DNA of 64,000 nucleotides, from contig NC_041005.1 of NCBI RefSeq assembly GCF_004193775.1, positions 16,401,865 through 16,465,864 of the forward strand, in the 5' to 3' direction. This document shows positions 21,177 through 32,668 of this stretch, in pieces. A program made the translations under genes and the position numbers. Under the pieces are notes generated by a model that was given only the letters and a program-made list of their open reading frames with translations, did not search any database and had not been told where the DNA came from. The first letter of the stretch is position 1; every line of letters starts with the position of its first letter. Source of the DNA: Glycine soja (taxonomy: Eukaryota > Streptophyta > Magnoliopsida > Fabales > Fabaceae).

Positions 21177-22315
21177 TGATGTGCCATTATTTTCTCCTAT
21201 TTCTTAACCCTTTTTGCACCATTTTAAGTACTAATTAATCTTAATTGTCAAATTAATTAGGCAGTTTTATTATTTGGGCCCATTCAGCTAATTTGATGTT
21301 TTTAATCTAATTTCAGAAATTAATGAAGCATTGGACTTGAATCCAGAATTGGGCTTGGACTTGAAGAAGGTAGACTATTTTATTCTACAAAATTTTATCT
21401 TATCTAGACTTTATCTTATCTAGATATTATCTAGATTTTATCTAATCTAGATATTATTACATCTAGATCTTATCTTATCTTATTTAAATTTTATTTCATG
21501 TAGATTTTATTTTATTTATGTGCTTGGACTTAAAACAGATTTGTAAGCTTTGGGGCTGAAAACTATATAACAGCACCAAGGTTCTAGTTTAGGCTCTCTT
21601 CTCTCTCTCTCCTCTCTCTCCTGTTTTCGTTTTTAGTTTTAGGCTTTTCTTCTTTTAGACACTTTTTCGTTTTACAATTCCAGTTTTTACTTTTCGTTTC
21701 AGCAATAAAATTTCGTTCTTCAATCTATAATTTCGTTCCTTATTGATTAATGGAAAGCTAAGTCTCCAGTGTTGTTTTCTCTTGAGGATCAAGCACAGTT
21801 CTCTTTGAGGTTCTATTATTACTATTAAATTCTGTTCAATTTTTCCTCTTCACTAATTACTCTGAATTTGTTGCTATTAATTCATGCATGCTTAGTGCTT
21901 GATTAATTGTCTCTGCGCTTAATTTACATTCATGCTTAATGATCATTTATGTTTAATTGGTGTATGTGTTGCTTAATCACATAATGAATGCCTTATGTTA
22001 AATTTCGCTTAGTAATTTAATTTAGGGTTGGATTAAGTGGTTGAACTGATAAAGGATAAACTCTCGTAACCTAGGATAAGAGACTTGCTTGTTAATCAAG
22101 GGGAAGCAACGTGTTTTAATTCTGATATTTTATGATTCACATCTATTTGGTGTTTAATTTACAAAAGCAAACAACCCCCCCCCCCAATTCGTTACTGTTT
22201 TTTTACTATCTGTTATGAACGTTTGGTTGATCATTGCTCGTTGGGAGACGACCTAGGATCACTTCCTAGATACTGCATTTTTAATGTTTATTTGATTTGG
22301 GTACGACCTCGATCA
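21177..22315 (+). repeat. Athila 3' LTR
   Basis: Starts TGATGTGCCATTATTTTC and ends CTCGATCA, followed by the GTTTT target duplicate. It aligns along its whole length with 12156-13316. It is about 20 bases shorter, mainly in the tatctagatttt run. TATA box at 21564-21570. Confidence 0.9.
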
Positions 22316-22320
22316 GTTTT

Positions 22321-22522
22321 ATTTTACGCACTTTGGCCTTTTTGATGTTGCCAAAAGGGGAGAGAAAAGGGTATTTCAGAAATCAATATATTATATTTTC
22401 AAAGCTTTAAAATTAAGCATAAATTCAAAAAGAAAGGGGGAGAAAGAGATGAGTGAATGGTAGAACAAAACTTGTATGTATCCTCTTGATTTCAGGATTG
22501 TCATCATCAAAAAGGGGGAGAT
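22321..22522 (+). mobile_element. 3' end of host Copia internal region with polypurine tract
   Basis: Contains ttgatgttgccaaaagggg and, just before the LTR, catcatcaaaaagggggagat. The purine run (about 22508-22522) followed by TGTAGAAGC is a textbook Copia polypurine tract and 3' LTR junction. The matching left part of this element lies before 12151. Confidence 0.65.
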
Positions 22523-23449
22523 TGTAGAAGCAATGCCTTCCAAGATTATTTTGATGATGCCAAAGAATCAAGAGTCAAACAAGATTCAAGAATAATCAAG
22601 ATCAAGATTCAAGATTCAAGATCAAGATTCAATATTCAAGTAAAGAATCAAGACTCAAGATTCAAGAATCAAGAGAAGAATCAACAGAGATAAGTATTAA
22701 AAGAGTTTTTCAAAACATTGAATAGCACAAGAATTTTTCAAAAAGAAAAATCTTTTACCAAAGAGTGTTACTCTCTGGTAATCGATTACCTGAAGGTAGT
22801 AATCGATTACCAATAGCCAACTTTGTTTCCAAAACTGATTTACAACGTTGTAATCAATTACCAATGTTTTAAAACGTTAGATTTCAAATTTCAAGAGTCA
22901 CAACTTGTGATAAAAACTTTTTCAAATCATTTCAAACTTGTGTAATCGATTACATAATACTTGTAATCGATTACCAGTGTTTCTAAACGTTTTGATTTTC
23001 AAAATTAAACATGAAGAGTCACATCTGTTGATGTATAATCGATTACACTATGATGGTAATCGATTACCAGTGACTGATTTTGAAAAATAAATTTCCAAAA
23101 GTCACAATACTTAAAGCGACTTATTTCTGAAGAGTTTTTCAAAAGAGTCACAACTTTTAAAGTAACTATTTTTCAAAAGAGTCACAATTTTTAAAAAGTG
23201 ACTAGTTTTAAAGAAATTACCAAGAGTCACAAACTTTAACTTGAGTCATCAAATGATTATAAATATGTGACCACGACACGAACTTAAAAAGACTGATTTC
23301 CTTTCATGCATAACAAATTTCTTTCATAGAGTTTTTGTTCAATACTTTCTATTTTAAGAAAAGTTCATTGTCCAAAAACTTGTTCAATTCTTCTTCTTTA
23401 TTCCCTTCATTCTCTTGTCAAAAGATTCAAAGGACTAACCGCTTGAGAT
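22523..23449 (+). mobile_element. SIRE-like Copia 3' LTR, interrupted by the CRM-like element
   Basis: Starts TGTAGAAGCAATGCC and parallels the reverse complement of the LTR at 9452-10960 until ggactaaccgcttgagat at 23449, where the CRM-like element begins. About the last 650 bases of the LTR are missing. It includes a repetitive caagattcaagaatcaagatc section (22570-22690) and six TAATCGATTA palindromes (about 22783-23070). Confidence 0.7.
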
Positions 23450-24437
23450 TGATGTAAGCTCCATTGGAGCTTCTAGGCCTAGGATCTCCTTCATCAATGG
23501 ATTCCTTTGCTTCTTGGAAGATGAATGGTAGCGGAATGGAGAAGGAAGCAAGAGAGGAGACGCCGCTTCAAGGAGAACATGAGTCTAGAAGAAGCTCACC
23601 ACCATAGGAGGCCATGAATAAGAGCTTGGAGGAAGAAGGAGATGAATGAAGGGAGAGGAAGAGAAGAGCATGAAATTTTGTGCTCTAAAAGAGCTATGAA
23701 ATCTGAAGTTTAATATTCAAATGATCAAAGTTAAAAAAAAAGCACACACATGACCTCTATTTATAGCCTAAGTGTCACACAAAATTGGAGGGAAATTTGA
23801 ATTCAATTCAAATTTCACTTGAATTTGAAATTGAATTTGTGGAGCCAAACTTTGGATCCAAAATTTCACTGATTATGATTAGTGAATTTTGGTTATGGTT
23901 CAGCCCACTAATCAAAGATCAATTCCAAGATTGTCCACTAAGTGTGCTTAGGTGTCATGAGGCATGTAAAGCATGAAGGACATGCACAAAGTGTGACTAT
24001 ATGATGTAACAATAGGGTGTAGTAAGCAAATGCTCACCTCCCCCTCCAAAATTTAATTGGATTGGACTTCTACCAATTCAATTAAATTTATTTCCAACCA
24101 CACACATCAAATATTCACTTAGTGTATGTGAAATTACAAAACTACCCCTAATACAAAAACTAGTGTAGGTGCCCTAAAATACAAGGGATGAAAAATCCTA
24201 TATTTCTAGGGTACCCTACCTACATTATGGAGCCCTAAATTCAAGGACCAAATATAATGACATCCTAGTCTAATATGTACAAAGATAATTGGACCCAATC
24301 TTGGCCCATGGGTTCAAAGTTCTACCTTGAGGTTCATGAGAACCCTAGGGCCTTCTTCAGCAGCTCTTGCCCAATCCTCTTGGAGCCTCTTGCTCATGGC
24401 TATAGTGACTGGTCCCTTCCTAGGGAGGATTGCATCA
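23450..24437 (-). repeat. CRM-like 3' LTR, copy 1
   Basis: On the minus strand it runs from TGATGCAATCC at 24437 to GGAGCTTACATCA at 23450, 988 bases with TG...CA ends. It is preceded by the purine tract aaggggaagggga. The first 124 bases encode the end of the integrase frame. Confidence 0.75.
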
Positions 24438-27400
24438 TCCCCTTCCCCTTGAAGAGGATTTGACCTCAAATATGTTAGTTCCTCCTCCTCAATATCAACT
24501 CCACCTGCAAAAGGAATTAAATCAGAAATGTTAAAAGTGGTGCTGACTCCATACTCTTTTGGGAGGTCCAATCTATAGGCATTGTTATTGATCCTCTCCA
24601 AAACTTGAAAAGGTTCATCCCCTCTAGGGCTAAGCTTGGATTTCCTTTTAGTAGGGAATCTATCCTTCCTAAGATGGAGCCAAACCCAGTCACACTCATT
24701 AAGAATTAGCTCTTTTCTTCCTCTATTGCCTTTAGTTGAATACACCTTTGTTTGGTTCTCTATTTGGTTATTAACCCTCTCATGCAACTTCTTTACAAAC
24801 TCTAACCTAGATTCCCCTTTTTTATGTATAAAAGAAGTGTCCAGTGGGAGGGGAATGTGGTCTAACGGTGTTAGGGGATTGAACCCATAGACAACCTCAA
24901 AAGGGGACTACTTGATGGTTCTACGAACCCCCCTGTTGTAGGCAAATTCTACATGAGGAAGATACTTATCCCAAGACTTATGGTTGCCTTTCAGAAGAGC
25001 CCTTAAAAGGGTGGATAAAGACCTATTCACTACCTCTGTTTGCCCATCAGTTTGTGGATGACAAGTGGTAGAGAAAAGAAGTTTAGTTCCTAGCTTAGCC
25101 CATAAGGTTTTCCAGAAGTGGATAAGGAACTTAGCATCTCTATCTGACACAATGGTCCTAGGCAAATCATGGAGTCTCACAACTTCCCTAAAAAAGAGTT
25201 TTGAGATGTGGGAAGCATCATCCACCTTGTGGTAGGGTATAAAGTGCGCCATGTTGCTAAACCTATCCACCACCACAAAGATAGAGTCTACACCTCTTTA
25301 GGTTCTAGGAAGCCCAAGGACAAAGTCGATACTAATGTCTACCCAAGGTGCAGAGGGGATGGGAAAGGGTGTGTATAGCCCATGAGGCATCACCCTAGAC
25401 TTGGCTTGTAAACAAGCCACACACCTAGTGCAATGCTTATGGACATCTTTCTTCATATGGGTCCAATAAAACTTTTCTTTGAGTAAGACAAGGGTCTTGT
25501 CTATCCCAAAGTGGCCCATGAGCCCACCCTCATGGCTCTCTTTTACAAGTAATTTCCTAATGGATCCTTGGGATATGCAAAGCTTTCCCTTGTTGAACAA
25601 ATACCCCTTAGCCAAATAGAATCCATCTTGGGCCTTTTTCCCACAACTTTCATAAATGGGAGAGAAATGTTCATCTAAAGCATACAAGTCCCTAATATTA
25701 TCAAATCCTAAAATTTGAGCTCCTAGGAAGCAAAACAATGTGTGTCTCCTAGAGAGGGCATCAACTACGACATTTGTTTTTCCCTTTTTGTATTTGATAA
25801 TATATGGAAATTGCTCTAGGTACTCTACCCATTTTGCATGCCTTTTGTTTAACTTGCTTTGCCCTCTAATGTACTTAAGTGATTGATGATCACTCTGAAC
25901 GGCAAATTCCTTGGAAACAAGGTAATGTTCCCATGTTTGGAGGGCTCTTATTAAGGCATAAAGCTTTTTATCATAGGTGGGGTAGTTGAGGGTGGCACTA
26001 TGAATTTTTTCACTAAAATAAGCAATAGGGTGCCCACCTTGTAACAATACAGCTCCAACTCCCACTCCAGAGGCATCATATTCTAGCTCAAAAGTTTTAG
26101 AAAAGTCAGGAAGAGCTAGAACAGGTGCCTTAGTAAGCTTTTCTTTGAGCAAAGCAAAGGCTTGCTTTTGTTTTTCACCCCAGGAAAATGCCACATTCTT
26201 CTTCACCAGCTCATTGAGAGGTGATGCAATTGTAGAGAAATTAGGAACGAACCTTCTATAGAAGCTTGCTAACCCATGGAAGCTCCTAATATCTCCCACA
26301 CTTTTTGGGGTGGGCCATTCTTGGATGGCCTTGATTTTCTCAGCTTCCACTTGGACCCCATTTCTACCAACTACAAAACCTAAGAAGACTATATTATCTA
26401 CACAAAATGTACATTTCTCTATATTTGCATAGAGGGTGTTTTTCCTAAGGACTGAAAGAACTTGCCTGAGATGTCTTAAGTGATCATCTAGGCTCCTACT
26501 GTACACTAAAATATCATCAAAATAAACAACTACAAATCTACCTATGAAATCCCTTAAGACATGATGCATAAGCCTCATAAAGGTGCTTGGTGCATTAGTG
26601 AGCCTAAAAGGCATCACTAGCCATTCATACAAACCAAACTTGGTCTTGAAAGCGGTTTTCCACTCATCACCCTTTTTCATCCTGATTTGGTAATAACCAC
26701 TTTTAAGATCAATTTGAAAAGATATTGGCACCATGCAACTCATCAAGAAAATCATCAAGTCTAGGAATGGGGTGCCTATACTTTACAGTGATGTTGTTGA
26801 TGGCCCTGCAATCTGTACACATTCTCCATGTACCATCCTTTTTGGGCACCAACAACACTGGCACAACACATGGGCTTAGGCTCTCTTGGACCCAGCCCTT
26901 ATCCAACAATTCTTTAACCTGAGACTCTATCTCCTTAGTCTCTTGAGGGTTAGTCCTATAGGCTGGCCTATTAGGAAGGCTTGCTCCTGGGACTAAATCT
27001 ATTTGGTGTTCTATTCCCCTTAAAGGAGGTAGCCCAGGGGGTATCTCTTTGGGAAATATATCACCAAATTCATGTAAGAGTTCTTGGACCTTTGGGGGTA
27101 AGGTCTCAAATGTAGGAATTGTGGCAGTGCTAAGGGATATTTCCCTTGATAGGAGAAGGTAGAAAGATTGTTTAAGAAGGAGTGTTATTTTAATATCACC
27201 TTTTGTTGCAAAATGATTTTCCTTCTTAACAATCTTCTTGGAGGAATCCTTTCCCTCTTTTTCCTTCTCCTTGGCCTTTGAAGACAAGGCCTTACTATCT
27301 TTCTTTTTCTTTTGTTTTTCTACTTTTTCTTCCTCATCCCTCTTATCTTTCATAGTTAGTTGATCTTTGGCCACCTGTGAAGGTGTTTGAGGATGCAACA

Positions 27401-27734
27401 TAAATTTAGTGCCAAGATAGGTGAGGGTAATCTCATTAGTTAGGCCATTATAAATGATCTTCCTATCAAATCGCCATGGCCTTCCTAAAAGAATATGTCC
27501 TGCCTCCATGGGAACTATATCACAATTAACTTCATCCTTATATGTCCCAATGGAGAAAGGTACCTTCACTTGTTGGTTAACTATCATTTCCCCTTGCTCA
27601 TTGAGCCATTGAAGTTTATAAGGTTTTGGGTGGGGAATGATAGTGAGGTTCAACTTGGAAACTAATCTTGTGCTACAACAATTGCAACAAGATCCATTAT
27701 CCACAATGAGAGAACAAGTTTTATCTAAACTTTT
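24314..27734 (-). pseudogene. CRM-like pol, copy 1: protease, RT, RNase H, integrase
   Basis: Protease near 27700 shows VDNGSCCNC at the active-site position and [11 protein letters not shown] downstream. [16 protein letters not shown], then a one-base loss near 26720 before [14 protein letters not shown], and catalytic [11 protein letters not shown]. RNase [19 protein letters not shown], with [11 protein letters not shown] and SDHQSLKYI. Integrase: zinc-binding [13 protein letters not shown] ... CTRCVAC, catalytic [19 protein letters not shown] and [10 protein letters not shown]. In-frame stops at 25295 and 24905 interrupt integrase. The C-terminal part (GDEPFQVLERINNNAYRLDL) runs into the LTR and ends at 24314 with a KGPVTIAMSKRLQEDW tail resembling the CR motif of CRM elements. 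It would drive reverse transcription and targeted integration but is inactive. Confidence 0.85.
24438..24451 (-). promoter_or_regulatory. Polypurine tract inside the integrase coding frame, copy 1
   Basis: Minus-strand aaggggaagggga abuts the LTR start. The same bases encode residues around LQGEGDD of the integrase tail, so priming and coding functions overlap. Confidence 0.65.
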
Positions 27735-29029
27735 TTATCTTGTATGAAAGATGTTCTCTCTTTGGAATTGAGATAGATCACAAGATTGACCTCCAAGGAG
27801 CCTTCTAACCATTAAGAGGTCACCTTCTTCATGGGGGTAGACTTCCTCACTAGACTCTTCACCCCTTACATCATCTTCACTTCCACTAGAGGAAGGGCAA
27901 GAAGTAGTCTCCTCTTGACTACTATAAATGTCTTGACCCCTCATGATCATGATTTTCTTTGTGGGGCATTGAGAGGCAATGTGACCTCTCCCAAGACATT
28001 TGAAGCATTTAATGTTGCTAGTCCTTTCTAGGGAACTAGTCTTAATGGTGTATTTCTCTATGGTCTTACCCTTATCTTCCTTGGGTTTTGAAGGTGCAGC
28101 CCCTAAAATTCCATGGGCTTGGTCCTTCCTTGGATAAGAGTGAGAGCCATAAGATTTTGAAGAAGACTTTCTTTTAAGTTGTTGCTCCACTCTTATACAA
28201 AGTTGGACTTGTTCATCTAGGTCCCTATAAGGAAGGAGTTCAACCTTGTCCCTCACTTCCATATTAAGCCCACTAAGGAACCTAGCTATGCTTGTTCTTT
28301 CCTCCTCCCTAAGTCCAGCTCTTAAAAAGAGTAGTTCCATTTGTTGTCTATATTCTTCAACACTCATACTCCCTTGTCTAAGCATTTAAAGCTTGTCTAT
28401 AAGCTCCCTTTCATAGTAAGAGGGAATGTGCCTCTTCCTAAGGGCACTCTTAAGATCATTCCAATACTCTACTAGAGGATCCCCATGAATCCTTCGTTCC
28501 CTAACAAGGGAAGTCCACCAATAGAGGGCATACCCCTGATAACTAAGGGTAGCCAATGGAACTTTTCTCTCTTCGCTAATATGATGGCAAGCAAAGAGTT
28601 GTTCAACCTTCATTTCCCAATCTATGTAGGCCTCAACATTATCTTTTACATGGAAATATGGGAGGCTAATGTTAACCTCTTGAGGCCTTATATCCTTTTC
28701 TCTTCTTGGGGAGTGATGTTTAGTATGTGAACTATGGCGCCCTCTATAATAGTCGTTAAGTTCTTCACTTAAACTTTTGCAAGAGTCATGACTACAATAG
28801 GAGACATGTTTTTCTCTTTTCATTTCTTTCATTATTTTTCTTCTTTCTTCCTCTCTTATTTTCTCTCTTTCATCTTGACTTATTTCTTTCACTCTTTTTT
28901 ACCTTTTTCTTTTCTCTCTTGTTTTTCTTTCCACAACTTAAGGGATCTCAACTCATCGAATATCTTATACAAGGAGTCCTTAGGAGTAGAACCCTCACCA
29001 TTAACCCAAGATGAAGAATGAAGACTCAT
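27735..29029 (-). pseudogene. CRM-like gag, copy 1
   Basis: The start is taken at the ATG at 29029 by comparison with copy 2, where the frame is open from MSLHSSSSVNGEG. In copy 1 one T is missing near 28897, breaking the frame after the charged, Lys/Glu-rich N-terminus. The capsid part is 28892-28386 (VEAYIDWEMKVEQLFACH, LVEYWNDLKSALRKR). A TAA stop at 28386 separates it from the rest (MSVEEYRQQMELLFLRAGL, then the CCHC knuckle CFKCLGRGHIASQC, about residue 130 of the second part). A second stop near 27732 splits gag from protease. Confidence 0.85.
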
Positions 29030-30886
29030 GTTGGTTCCTAAGTTATGGTTCTTTCTTGTTAGGATTTTGAAAACAAAAGGTAAAAGAAACTATGGTTGAA
29101 ACTAGCCAAAATAAACACTAAAAGAGGTGTGAAATATAAGGTAAAAACTAATTGGTAAAAGGCAAGCTACCTAGGCGGTTTGACGATGGAGAGTAAAGGA
29201 AATAAGCTATGAAAGTAAGCAAGAAATTAAAGTGCAAGAAATGCAAACTAGGCGGATCCTAAGAGTGTTTGGATGACCTCATTTAAGGTTCCCAACAAAA
29301 CACTCACTATCCTAAGGGAAAATTGCCTAAAATTATTACATACAAATGGAAGTAGGGTGACCTATTGGAGGCTCCCAACTTACTTCCAATGAAAGGCCTT
29401 TTTGTTACAAAATTTGAATGCAAAACAAATTGCCAATTACAAAATTACAAAAAAAGTCCATAATTGTGGTGTCTATTATCTCTTTGGTGTTTCACTCAAT
29501 TTGGAGTGCTTCTTAGTCCAATAGCTCTTAAGGTGGTTGGCCCCTTGCTTCTTGACTCAAATTCTTCAAGGTGTGGCACCAATCCTCCTTTCCAATTCCC
29601 TATATGGCAACTCACAAGCAAGGAAACAAAGAGACAAGCAATAACCAAAGACCAAAAAAATGAAATGAAAGCTAAACCAATAGAGTTTTAACAAGAAAAA
29701 TGTTCAAGGATTATTCAACAATTAAAGCAATGAAAAGCACACAAAAGCAGGCTAGGACTCTAAGAGAAACCTAGAATGGCTCTAGAGTGGAGTAGAAAAA
29801 CTAAAAAAAAAGGACTCAAGAAAACTCTAGTTTTGGCACTTGTTTTCACAATAATTTTCAATTGAAGTTTCAGAACAAGGATTGGAATAAAATAGGAATC
29901 AATTATAGAACAAATTTTGAGCCAAAACAACAAGCACACTCCCCTTTCACTTTTTTTTCCTGGACACTGATTTTTCAGCCAACTTGTGTGATTTTTCTTT
30001 TTTTTCCTTTAATTCAAATCGCTTGTTTCTTTTTTCTTCATTTTGGTCCAGATGTCTAGAAAATTCAGTAAAAATTTCAGCTCAAAACACGTAGTTACCA
30101 ATTCCCAGCAATTTATACAAGTTCGTATGTTCAAGCTGCCAACACTAGCAATTTCAACCTAGAAATCAAGAGTAGTGTTTATGTTGTTTAAGGCTTGGAT
30201 AGTTACAATTTGTGTTTTCTTATGCTCAATTATCTTGAATAAAAAAATTCAAGAGAGCTCAAGACTTATTTTGATTCACAACTCAGCACCACAACTCAAC
30301 TTCATCATAGGCATCATGTAGGAAACTTAGAAAACAAAAAAAAGAGTTCAACAACAAGACTACTTCTAGGAATTGATTTAGAACATGTTATGAACTAAAT
30401 AACATGCATGAAAAAATGTATCTAGAATTCAATAAACAAAATGTATCTAAAATTCAATAAACAAAATAAAAATTCAACACAAACTTAGAACATAATGTGA
30501 CAATTACTATGACTAAACATGACTTTAAGACAACATGGATTAAGTGATTTACACTTAGATTTTTGTGTTTTTTTTAATTAATATTTTGGAACAAAATTTA
30601 TATCTAAAGGTTCAGCACAAGAATATTATGAATAAAAAATGATAGAACCTAAAATAAACATAAAAACATGATTCAAGAGTAGATCTACAAAATTTGAACC
30701 ATAGAAATGCAAGAACAAGTGTAGATCTAAGATTTAATCGGTTTATTTATTTTTTGAATCTACTCTAAACAGCACCAAACCACAAGACAATGGAGGAGAT
30801 ACATGGAGAATAAGATGAAGAACAAGGAATTAAAGAGAATTCACCGAACAAAAAGATAGAGGAAGCAAAAGAACATCACCTAGATG
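29030..30886 (-). other. CRM-like 5' leader, copy 1
   Basis: Non-coding region between gag and primer site. Several short A-rich repeats (for example atgtatctaaaattcaataaacaaa, near-duplicated at about 30416-30465) but no supported gene. Confidence 0.5.
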
Positions 30887-30904
30887 AAGATGCTCTTGAT
30901 ACCA
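30887..30904 (-). other. Primer binding site, initiator tRNA-Met type, copy 1
   Basis: On the minus strand TGGTATCAAGAGCATCTT follows the LTR end after a 2-base spacer. It resembles the canonical TGGTATCAGAGC with one extra A. Confidence 0.7.
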
Positions 30905-30906
30905 CA

Positions 30907-31587
30907 TGATGTAAGCTCCATTGGAGGTTGTAGGCCTAGGATCATCTTCATCAATGGATTCCTTTTCTTCTTGGAAGATGAATGGCAGTGGAATGGAGAA
31001 GGAAGAGAGAGAGGAGATGCCACTTCAAGGAGAAGATGAGTCTAGAAGAAGCTCACCACCATAGGAGGCCATGGATAAGAGCTTGGAGGAAGAAGGAGAT
31101 GAATGAAGGGAGAGGAATAGAAGAGCACGGAATTTTGTGGTCTAAAAGAGCTTTGAAATCTGAAGTTTAATATTCAAATGATCAAAGTTGAAAAAAATGC
31201 ACACACATGACCTCTATTTATAGCCTAAGTGTCACACAAAATTGGAGGAAAATTCAAATTTCACTTGAATTTGAAATTGAATTTGTGGAGCCAAACTTTG
31301 GAGCCAAAATTTCACTAATTATGATTAGTGAATTTTAGTTATAGTTGAGCCCACTAATCCAAGATCAATTCCAAGATTCTCCACTAAGTGTGCTTAGGTT
31401 TCATGAGGCATGTAAAGCATGAAGCACATGCACAAAGTGTGACTATATGATGTGGCAATGGGGTGTAGTAAGCAAATGCTTACCTCCCCCTCTAAAATTT
31501 AATTGGATTAGGCTTCTACCAATTCAATTAAATTTATTTCCCAACACACACATCAAATATTCACTTCATGGTTATGTCATATTTTTT
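30907..31587 (-). repeat. CRM-like 5' LTR, truncated, copy 1
   Basis: Ends (minus strand) GGAGCTTACATCA at 30907 and matches the 3' LTR as far as caaatattcactt (about 31566). The remaining third, including the LTR start, is replaced by a GC-rich hAT-like element. Confidence 0.75.
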
Positions 31588-32664
31588 GGCCCGCCCCGCT
31601 TAACCCGCGGACTATGCGGGTTTGGCCCACGGGGTCCGCGGGTTGCCCACAGCCCGCATTATGTTTAATTTGTGTGATCCTGACCCAATTATATCAGGTT
31701 TGATTTTCTCTTTTTCACTTTGAACTTTTTTTTTAAAATAACAGATAAAGAAATATATTAGATAAGATAAAGATATAAAGATAAAAATAAAAGATTTAAA
31801 TTAAAAGATGATAAAGATAAAAAAGGATAAGATAAGAAAAATAAAATATTAAGATAAAAAAGATAAGTGATAACCTGTTAAAAATCTTCTTTTTGGATAT
31901 TTTCTCAATCTTTTTCTCTTTTAATCTATCATTTTCATATCTTAAAGTAATAAATAATAAAAATATAAATTCTTATCATTTAAGCCAAAAATAATTGTTA
32001 AATAAATATTTTTAAAGATATTTCAATATATTTTTATTATAAAAAATAGCTCATATCATATTTAGTAGTTGTAACAGGCTAAGAACATTTTTTTCTCCTC
32101 ACGTGTGCTTAACAAATATCGAACTAGACTTCTTGTTGACAATATATACTAAAAATTGGTTACTAGTATTTGATATGCAGAGTAAATAATATGTAATAAT
32201 TATTGTCTTTTAATCACTTAACTTGATTTTATTCTAATATTTATTATTATTTCGAGTTTTAGAAAAAGAAGATGAAGATATGGAGATGAAGAAGACTTAA
32301 GCTACATCAAATATGAAATCATTTGTTGTTGGAGATGTTTAAATTTCATATTTTAGATTTATTGCTTGGATTTTCTTTTATTAAGACATTATTTATTTTA
32401 TTGATGTAATTGACTAATTATTGATATTTTATTTACATTTGTATTGAACTTAATTTGATTGTATTATATTTTTATTAAAATCAAAATTCTTTTTAAAACT
32501 AGGTTCGCGGACCGGCCCGTTTGACCCGCGGGATCCGCGGGGCAGGGGCGGACCAATTTATTTGGTCCGTGTAAGAAGCGGGACGGATTGGACCGATCCG
32601 CTACCAATGCGGGCTTATGTGGGCGGGCCTTATACGGGACGGGCCGACCCGCTTACCCACCCCT
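31588..32664. mobile_element. GC-ended hAT-like non-autonomous element, copy 1
   Basis: The right end, reverse complemented, reads AGGGGTGGGTAAGCGGGTC followed by ggcccgtcccg. The left end starts at GGCCCGCCCCGC and lacks about the first 20 bases of that TIR. Both ends are rich in GGCCCG and CCCGCGG words, while the centre (31700-32490) is AT-rich with GATAA-type repeats (31741-31870). Such TIRs are typical of hAT MITE-like elements. No 8-bp target duplication could be found because the left end is damaged. Confidence 0.55.
31741..31870. repeat. GATAA/AAAGATA-rich low-complexity tract
   Basis: Imperfect repeats of agataa, agataaag and aaaataa words inside the hAT-like element; the same tract recurs at about 52175-52300. 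Confidence 0.7.
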
Positions 32665-32668
32665 ATTT

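Larger units (their letters stand above)
12156..22315 (+). mobile_element. Complete, inactive Athila/Calypso-type Ty3/gypsy retrotransposon
   Basis: The 10.16-kb element has two LTRs, the 5-bp target duplication GTTTT at 12151-12155 and 22316-22320, a primer site, one continuous gag-pol frame order (gag, protease, RT, RNase H, integrase) and a 1.5-kb region before the 3' LTR with no envelope-like ORF. RT residues such as RRMPFGLCNA and VFMDDF, and the tRNA-Asp-type primer site, point to the Athila lineage. Six in-frame stops and two frameshifts make it inactive. The LTRs differ at a few per cent of sites and by short indels, so the insertion is not recent. It is inserted in the 3' part of a Copia element. 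Confidence 0.9.
23450..31587 (-). mobile_element. CRM-like Ty3/gypsy retrotransposon, copy 1 (defective)
   Basis: Minus-strand element with 3' LTR 23450-24437, polypurine tract, pol, gag, a leader of about 1.9 kb, primer site and a 5' LTR beginning at 30907 that is cut at about 31570-31587. The integrase frame runs into the 3' LTR, a feature of the CRM chromovirus clade, and the primer site is of the initiator-Met type used by chromoviruses. LTRs differ at several per cent of sites. Three stops (28386, 27732, 25295), a further one at 24905 and two one-base losses make it inactive. A nearly identical copy lies at 43878-52010 and a noisy one at 33941-41691, probably the same element assembled repeatedly. 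Confidence 0.8.
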
